The notes beneath the pieces are model-generated. The model worked only from the letters and a program-made list of their open reading frames with translations, did no database searches and was not told where the DNA came from. The position numbers and the translations under genes are program-made. Positions 58,790 through 64,000 of a DNA stretch of 64,000 bases are shown here, piece after piece; the stretch's first letter is position 1, and each line of letters opens with the position of its first letter. The stretch spans positions 3,584,662-3,648,661 of the forward strand of contig FN649755.1 in NCBI GenBank assembly GCA_000310025.1, in the 5' to 3' direction. This DNA comes from Ectocarpus siliculosus. Lineage: Eukaryota > Sar > Phaeophyceae > Ectocarpales > Ectocarpaceae.

Positions 58790-59410
58790 CGTTCCCTTGC
58801 CCACACCGTGTTGGCACGGCTCACAGCTATCATTGAAGCCATCACGTACCCCAATCGAACCAGTGGGTGCAGAGAACCGCCCACCCGCGAGGTCTCAGTG
58901 GCTCGACGGCCGGTGGGGAAGATAGGCTAAACTGCTCCACCGGGCAAAATTCAATGTAAAGGGTGGTGTTTGCCTATCCAAGGCTTGCACGGTGTCGGCA
59001 CGGCTCACAGCTATCATTCAAGCTATCCGACACCCCGATTGGACCAGTGGGTGAAGGCAAGCGCCCACCCACGGAAGCTCAGTGGCTCAACGGCCAGTGG
59101 AGAAGATTCGTTAAACTGCTCCACCAGGCCAAATTCTACGTAAAGGGTGCTGTTTGCTTTACGACGACATTCATAGTGCTGGCACGTCCCACAGCTATCA
59201 TTCAAGCCATCAGGCACGCCGATAGGACCAGTGGGTGCAGAGGAACGCCCAACCGCGGGCTCAAGGGCCGGTGGAGCAAAACTACTCCACCAGGCCAACC
59301 TCCATCCGGATGACATCGTTTGTCCAACTAAGACTTGCAGTCATACAAGCCATCTTGCACCCCGATCGGACCAGTGCGCGCAGAGAAACGCCCACCCACG
59401 GGGACTTCTG
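58790..59410 (+). repeat. Tandem repeat of about 185 bp, three full copies plus a partial
   Basis: CACAGCTATCATT(G/C)AAGC recurs at about 58822, 59005 and 59188, with a partial at 59337. Each unit has a GACCAGTGGGTG...CGCCCACCC block, CTCAGTGGCTC and CTGCTCCACC(A/G)GGC. Similar sequence lies inverted at 60440-60600. Confidence 0.85.
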
Positions 59411-59444
59411 GCTAATAGGTCGGCGGAGCAGATACGTGATTTTG

Positions 59445-60125
59445 AGACATTCCCTCGTCAGATTCACTGTATCTTCTCACCCGATTCACCGTATTCCTTG
59501 ATCAGATACGCTTTATTCCCTCGTCATATGCACTGCATTGCCTTGTCAGATGCAATGCATTCCCTGATCCGACACGCTGTCTTCGTTGAGCAGATACACT
59601 GTATTCCCTCGTCAGCTGCACTGTATTCCCTGAGAATATTCACTCTATTCCCCCATCGTATACACTATGTATTCCCTTGACAGATTCACTGCATTCCACT
59701 GAGCACAGCGTATCTGATGAGCGAATACAGTGAATCTGCTATTCAGTGAAACGAACGAGAGAATGCGGTATATCTGCAGAAGAAATACACTGATCTTGAC
59801 CAGGGAATGCAGTGTGTTTGATGAAGGAATACAGTGAAACGAACGAGCGAATACGGTGTATCTGAGGAGGGAACTCAGTGAATCTGCTCAGGGAATACAA
59901 AGAAAACTTCAAGGAATACGGTGTATCGGATTAGGGAATACAGCGATCCTGACCAGGGAATATAATGTAGTTGGTGAGGGAATAGGGTGAAACGAGAGAG
60001 CGAATACAGTATATAGGATGAGGGAACACAGTGAATCTGCTCATGTAATATAGTGTTTAGCGTATCTAATCAATAAATACAGTGTAGGTGATAAAGGAAT
60101 ACAGTGCATCTGTCCAGGAAATTCA
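59445..60125. repeat. Minisatellite switching orientation at about 59705
   Basis: Left of about 59705 the unit (27-30 bp) reads CAGATTCACTGTATTCCCT. Right of it the reverse complement, GAATACAGTGAATCTG, is used. The two arms are about 255 and 420 bp, imperfect but consistent, so the array could form a long hairpin. Confidence 0.85.
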
Positions 60126-60439
60126 GCGGGACAACATCATGGCCTACAGCACTGCACCGTCCGAACACGGCGCCAAGAGGCGCCCGTAAGCAAAGAGAAG
60201 TGCCCACGATGCAGGTGGGGTGCCCGTTGTTGTCGGGGAGTGCCGTTAGTTGAGGGGGAGTGCCCCAAACCACCAGGAGGGGGGCGTCACGGGGGGGTTA
60301 GGTTTAGCGATAGGTGGGTGCCCGTTAGTCCGGGGGGGTGCCCCTTGTGGGGGGCGGAGTGCCCGTTTGCCCGGGCGGGTGCCCGTGATAGAAAAATTTC
60401 CCGTATCCACGGGGTGCCCCTATCCTGCCACAAGTCTTC

Positions 60440-60600
60440 GATAGATAGAGTTTGGCCTGGTGGAGTAGCCGGCAGGCCCTTGAGCCACTGAGCCCCCGTG
60501 GGTGGCGTTGCTCTGCATCCACTTCTCTGATTGGGGTACCCGATAGCTTGTATAATAGCTGCGAGCGGTGCCAACACGATTCGGGCAGAGGAAGCCATGA
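60440..60600 (-). repeat. Inverted copy of the 185-bp repeat
   Basis: The reverse complement gives the ATTATACAAGCTATCGGGTACC, AGTGGATGCAGAGCAACGCC and CTACTCCACCAGGCC order of the units at 58790-59410. Together with the minisatellite this makes a nested inverted-repeat structure over 58.8-60.6 kb. Confidence 0.75.
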
Positions 60601-60609
60601 TTCAGCTAT

Positions 60610-60725
60610 GTGACGGGAGATATTGCGGGACAATTGACATTGATCCCCCTCTAGATGCTGCGGAACCCCCTTTGTTGAACTTATCTCTGCGGGAACATAC
60701 CAGATGGGAGTGTCCGATGAGCTGC
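60610..60725 (+). pseudogene. Truncated copy of the 56892-57362 protein family
   Basis: The frame reads DIDPPLDAAEPPLLNLSLRE and HTRWECP, the conserved core of the protein encoded at 56892-57362 but in opposite orientation. It then runs directly into the CCCATGGGC palindromes of element E4, so that element's insertion or a rearrangement removed the rest. Confidence 0.6.
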
Positions 60726-60739
60726 CCCCGGACAGGCTG

Positions 60740-61035
60740 GCATCCTCCACACATGGTGGGCTGCCCATGAGCTGCCCACGATGGGTTGGCCACGGTGGGC
60801 TGGGCGGCCCACCATGGGCGGCCCATGGTGGGCAGCCCACCATGCATGCCCATGGGCCACCCGTCATGGACATTTTGGGCATTCCCATGGGTACGCCCAT
60901 GGGCATGCCCACGGGTGACCCATGCGCATGCCCGGGGGCATGCCCGCGGGAAGCCCATGTGGCCCATGGGTGACTCATGGGTGACCCTCGGAACTGCCAT
61001 GGGTCGTTCGGGAAAACTGTAGAAAGTGTGGGAGA
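60740..61035. mobile_element. CCCATGGGC foldback/MITE-like element E4
   Basis: A dense cluster of CCCATGGG palindromes is followed by the right terminal sequence GGAAAACTGTAGAAAGTGTG and GGAGAC, nearly identical to the right end of E2. The left terminal repeat is not seen, so the element is truncated on that side. Confidence 0.65.
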
Positions 61036-61290
61036 CCCAATTTGTATGGGGGGTTTCGTTCACGAAGTGATCCGTGGGTGTCGGGTTTTTTTTACCACAA
61101 GAAAAGACAACTGGCCCAGCAGTGTAACCCCTTCTTTGTCATTTTATACACAGATAGCACAAACAGCCCTTTCCAACAGACCACCTGATTTGGAGAGCCC
61201 ATCCTGCCTAGTTACACAGTTTTGGACAGTATTGGGCTGTCAATTTCTTTTGTTCTTTTTTGGTCACAACCACAGCGCCCTGGTGGTCTC

Positions 61291-61371
61291 ACCGGTCGCC
61301 CCGGTGGTCTATTGGTATCCTGGAAAACCGCTAGCAGGCTAGTCGCAAAGGTCGTGAGTTCGAATCCCCAT
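61291..61371 (+). mobile_element. tRNA-derived SINE, copy 3
   Basis: CGCCCCGGTGGTCTATTGG and GAGTTCGAATCCCC boxes match the other two copies, and the bases just before it (GCCCTGGTGGTCTCAC) look like a second, shortened head. Its minus-strand translation gives a long but false frame (61212-61709). Confidence 0.7.
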
Positions 61372-62289
61372 GATGAGCTGAAGAAGGTCTCGTGAGTACC
61401 AAACTTCGACGTTAGCACCGTTGACGAGGGAAAGGGACGGCTGGACTCTGTCGTGAAAAAAACTAAATTCAGCACGCACCGCAGGAGGAAGGTGGGGCAC
61501 GAAAATATGTTACAAAAGAATGAAGCCCCGGATGATTGTCTAGCTAGTTGTTGTACGAAAAACACAGAGAAGTAGATTCTGTACATACATAGTACACGTC
61601 TCACCACGAAAAATGAGGGTCCGGTCGCCAGAATAAAGGCGAAAACACAGAAAACAGCCACATGACGCTCACCTACAAACTCGAACCTCTTCACGGTCGA
61701 TGCCAACAAACTCTAACGGTGTGAAGAACTTGCACACCACAAACAAGACATGTCGAACAATGCGGATGCATGCGCTAAGACTTGTCTACAGCTGCAGCGT
61801 TTTACTTCGACGTAATTTCGGTATGTATGTAGGTTTATCCCCGAAAATGATTCATCAGGCCATTTCTTGCGGTTCGTTTTTGGAGCTGTATTTTTCTTTT
61901 TTCCTTCCCAAAAAAAGACAACTGGCCACAAAACCCCGTCTTATTATTACGGTGTCTTTTTTCAGGGGAAAAAGGCCAACAAAAAAAGACAACCCGTTTT
62001 GGGTTTCTAGGGCAGTTTTGGATAAGTCGGGGCTGTCTTTTTCTGTGATATTTTTTTGGCCACAACCGCATGACTCCTACCTGCAAACTTGAATCTCTCC
62101 ACGGTTGATCCCCGCAAACCCTAACGGTGGTCACACGAGGTGTGCCATGTGGCTGGTACAGGGTCGGTAGCACCGGCGGCAACCGTTGTTTTTTCATTCG
62201 GCTGGACCACGTGGACGACCCGATGTGTGCGGCAAAAAAATGGCAAACAAGCCGAGAGAGCCTGGACGCAGCAGCGGTGGGTCATTTTT
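61372..62289. other. No gene; old dispersed repeat around 61.08-61.28 and 61.91-62.08 kb
   Basis: AAAAGACAACTGGCC(A/C), a TTTTGGA(C/T)A stretch, GGGCTGTC and TTTTTTGG(T/C)CACAACC occur in the same order in both places about 800 bp apart. Confidence 0.5.
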
Positions 62290-62830
62290 CGTGTACTGTC
62301 AACTTTGCGGTCTGAGCGCCCTACCGCCCCCTGGTGTATATTAGCCATCACACAAGACGAACCATACCCACAGCTCGTGACGCATACCTTTCTCGTCGCT
62401 GTTGGTTGGGTGGGTGGCGAGGAAGTACCGCTAAACCAAAGTTGCGACACGGGCACAGAAGCAAAAAAAGCTGCTTGAAGATGCGGCGGGTCATTTTTCC
62501 CGCCTGTCCGCTACTCTCGCGCTCACAATCTCTGAGCGCCCTAAAGCCTCCTGGTCTGTATCAGCCAGCACACAAGACGGATCATTCACACAGCTTGTGG
62601 CGCATACCTTTGTCATCGCTGTTGCTTTAGTGGGTGGCGAGGGAGTACCGGTAAACCAAAGTTGCGACAGGGGCAAAAGAGAAAAAAACTGGTTGCTGGA
62701 GTTGGCTGGAGCGGTGGGCATTTTATCAGCGTGCTGTTGACTCTCGCCACCTCAGTTTCCGTGCCTCCTATCGCCCCGTGGTCTCTATCAGCCGCCACAC
62801 AAGATGGACCATACCCACAGTTCGCGAGGG
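62290..62830 (+). repeat. Tandem repeat of about 220 bp, 2.5 copies
   Basis: CTGAGCGCCCTA(C/A) at 62313 and 62532 and a diverged form at about 62760 are each followed by ATCAGCC-CACACAAGA(C/T)GGA and GTGGGTGGCGAGG(A/G)AGTACCG. Confidence 0.8.
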
Positions 62831-63324
62831 ATAGCTCTACAGTTGCTGCTGCTTCACTCTGTGCGGATATATCGCCGAAAAACCAAAGCGGTGGAAGGGT
62901 TATGTAGAAGTATATGACAACGGCCGTTGCAGGGTCTCTTTTTTTCTGTCGATGACTCGGAAGAGAAAAAAGATAGACCAGCACCATAAGAAGGGGGTCA
63001 TCTTTTTTGTAGATCCCTTTTTGGGTCGCGTCCCTTCGGGGGGAAAAAAGATCTAAAAAAAAAGACACCGTAAGGAATGGCCTTATTACATGGTAAAAAA
63101 TCAAGAATAAACATTACTTCTGGGAGGGTAGGGTGTCAACGAACGACGTTCATTTTCTGAATTCGAGCAACATGCTAAGGTTAATACCTGTGTAGGACCC
63201 TTTGGGTCACCCAAGAATGGGTACATCCCGTCAAGGATGCCAAGATCTGATCATGTGTTCGACTTTGACACTCATTTTCGCATGCATGCATATATTTGTG
63301 GTAACGTTTTTTGGTCCCGTACAG
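62831..63324. other. No gene recognised
   Basis: A/T-rich homopolymers and the word AAAAAAGAT in both orientations (62960-63060) are seen; nothing else. Confidence 0.3.
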
Positions 63325-63421
63325 ACGTGCCCTTTCTGCGGTTGAAGAGGTCAACGATCTGGACGTGTTCTATCGCCGTCTAGATCCAGCCGCTGGACAA
63401 TGCTGCGGGATGTGCTCCCAG
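63325..63421 (+). CDS. Internal exon candidate of a gene running off the window
   Basis: An acceptor (TTTTTTGGTCCCGTACAG) precedes an open stretch encoding ALSAVEEVNDLDVFYRRLDP and AAGQCCGMCSQ, then a donor GTATGA. Frame and splice signals agree (97 bases). The FYRRLDPAAGxC pattern loosely resembles the residues just before GDPHM in gene 2 (LFSKIDPTAC), hinting at a third paralogue, but no GDPHM exon is found before the window ends. The other exons must lie mostly outside. Confidence 0.45.
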
Positions 63422-64000
63422 GTATGACTAGGCGTGACTGTAGCTTCGGTATGCTCACCATTCGACCTATTTGCGTTCTGGGACGTTCATATTTGACATT
63501 GCGCACTACATGTATGTTGAAAACAAGTTGACTCACAACGAATTTACGGCAGCACTTACTGTTCTACATACAGGCCGCGTGAAATTTATTTGCGGTATAT
63601 ACGTCGATGAAAATTGGTCGTTGAAAAACACACGCCCTTACAAGATTCCCCTGCGGGAGTTGGTTGGGTGACTAACCTCCGGAGGGCCACGCAAGAGGAC
63701 ATGGCCACTCAATGTCATCGCGGTCGCATGGCTGCATGTCAACATTGTTCGGTAGTGCCGACTTTGCGTGCAACCAGAACAACTTGCCTGGAATTTTCAC
63801 AATCATGTGCGGGGTATTTTGTTTTTTTCCCGCCGTGACCCTTGGTTTGTTGCGCGGGAGTGTGTGCTTTTAATGCCCACACCAACAACGGATCAAAGAG
63901 TCCCATGAGCAACATTAATCACCTCTGTGGCCATGAAAACTCGCTGTTTACATCTTCTGAGGTTGACAGCTATAGCTGTGCTGTTTTTACGTGGCATACG
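63422..64000. other. No further exon recognised
   Basis: Two frames (63471-63671, 63614-63838) lack clear coding character. The sequence may be the intron following the exon at 63325-63421. Confidence 0.3.

Noticed and set aside
59445-60125. CRISPR-like array of about 28-bp units
   Set aside because: Units are contiguous and diverged with no unique spacers, orientation flips midway, and the genome is eukaryotic.
61212-61709. Minus-strand protein of 165 residues
   Set aside because: Its C-terminal part is the reverse translation of the SINE tRNA-like head, a common false protein.

Overview
The window reads as eukaryotic nuclear DNA from a repeat-rich genome. I infer a stramenopile, most likely a brown alga of the Ectocarpus type. 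The reasons are GC-rich exons split by 300-630 bp introns with GT-AG borders, dense decayed transposons and satellites, and two fixed 100-N scaffold gaps. Species identity cannot be proven from the sequence alone. Nothing resembles operons, Shine-Dalgarno sites or prokaryotic genes.

Only two genes look intact, and they are paralogues on the + strand about 23 kb apart: 6761-8226 (2 exons) and 29434-33271 (7 exons). Both carry a GDPHM motif followed by a (F/W)xGxDGxW pattern, like the start of a von Willebrand factor D (vWFD) domain. Both have the same later blocks (NVNxRxT, LPCLAxG, NLPVxC, xDYRVxGxLG). All six introns of the second gene keep the reading frame, while the first gene lacks all of them.

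Layout. 0-6 kb: dispersed repeats, a SINE, a palindrome array, an ankyrin relic and a foldback element. 6.7-8.2 kb: vWFD-like gene 1. 11.6-12.3 kb: decayed coding block. 13.4-19 kb: diverged satellite with a 1.22-kb higher-order repeat, then a 235-bp tandem repeat. 20.6-22.2 kb: duplicated repeats and a SINE. 22.8-28.9 kb: mostly minus-strand decayed genes whose frames are long but broken by single stops. 29.4-33.3 kb: vWFD-like gene 2. 36.2-37.2 kb: frameshifted minus-strand gene. 38.0-43.2 kb: degenerate Ty1/copia retrotransposon carrying a nested 391-bp foldback element with a 10-bp target duplication. 44.3-45.3 kb: decayed minus-strand coding. 46.5-47 kb and 58.3-58.7 kb: unreliable homopolymer sequence beside the N gaps. 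48-56.4 kb: isolated exon candidates and repeats. 56.9-61 kb: a duplicated unknown protein family, tandem repeats and a large inverted repeat structure. 61-64 kb: a SINE, a 220-bp tandem repeat and one exon candidate at the right end.

Apart from the two vWFD-like genes, which may encode related secreted or surface proteins, I see no set of genes forming a pathway. Most of the window is transposon and satellite DNA in different stages of decay.
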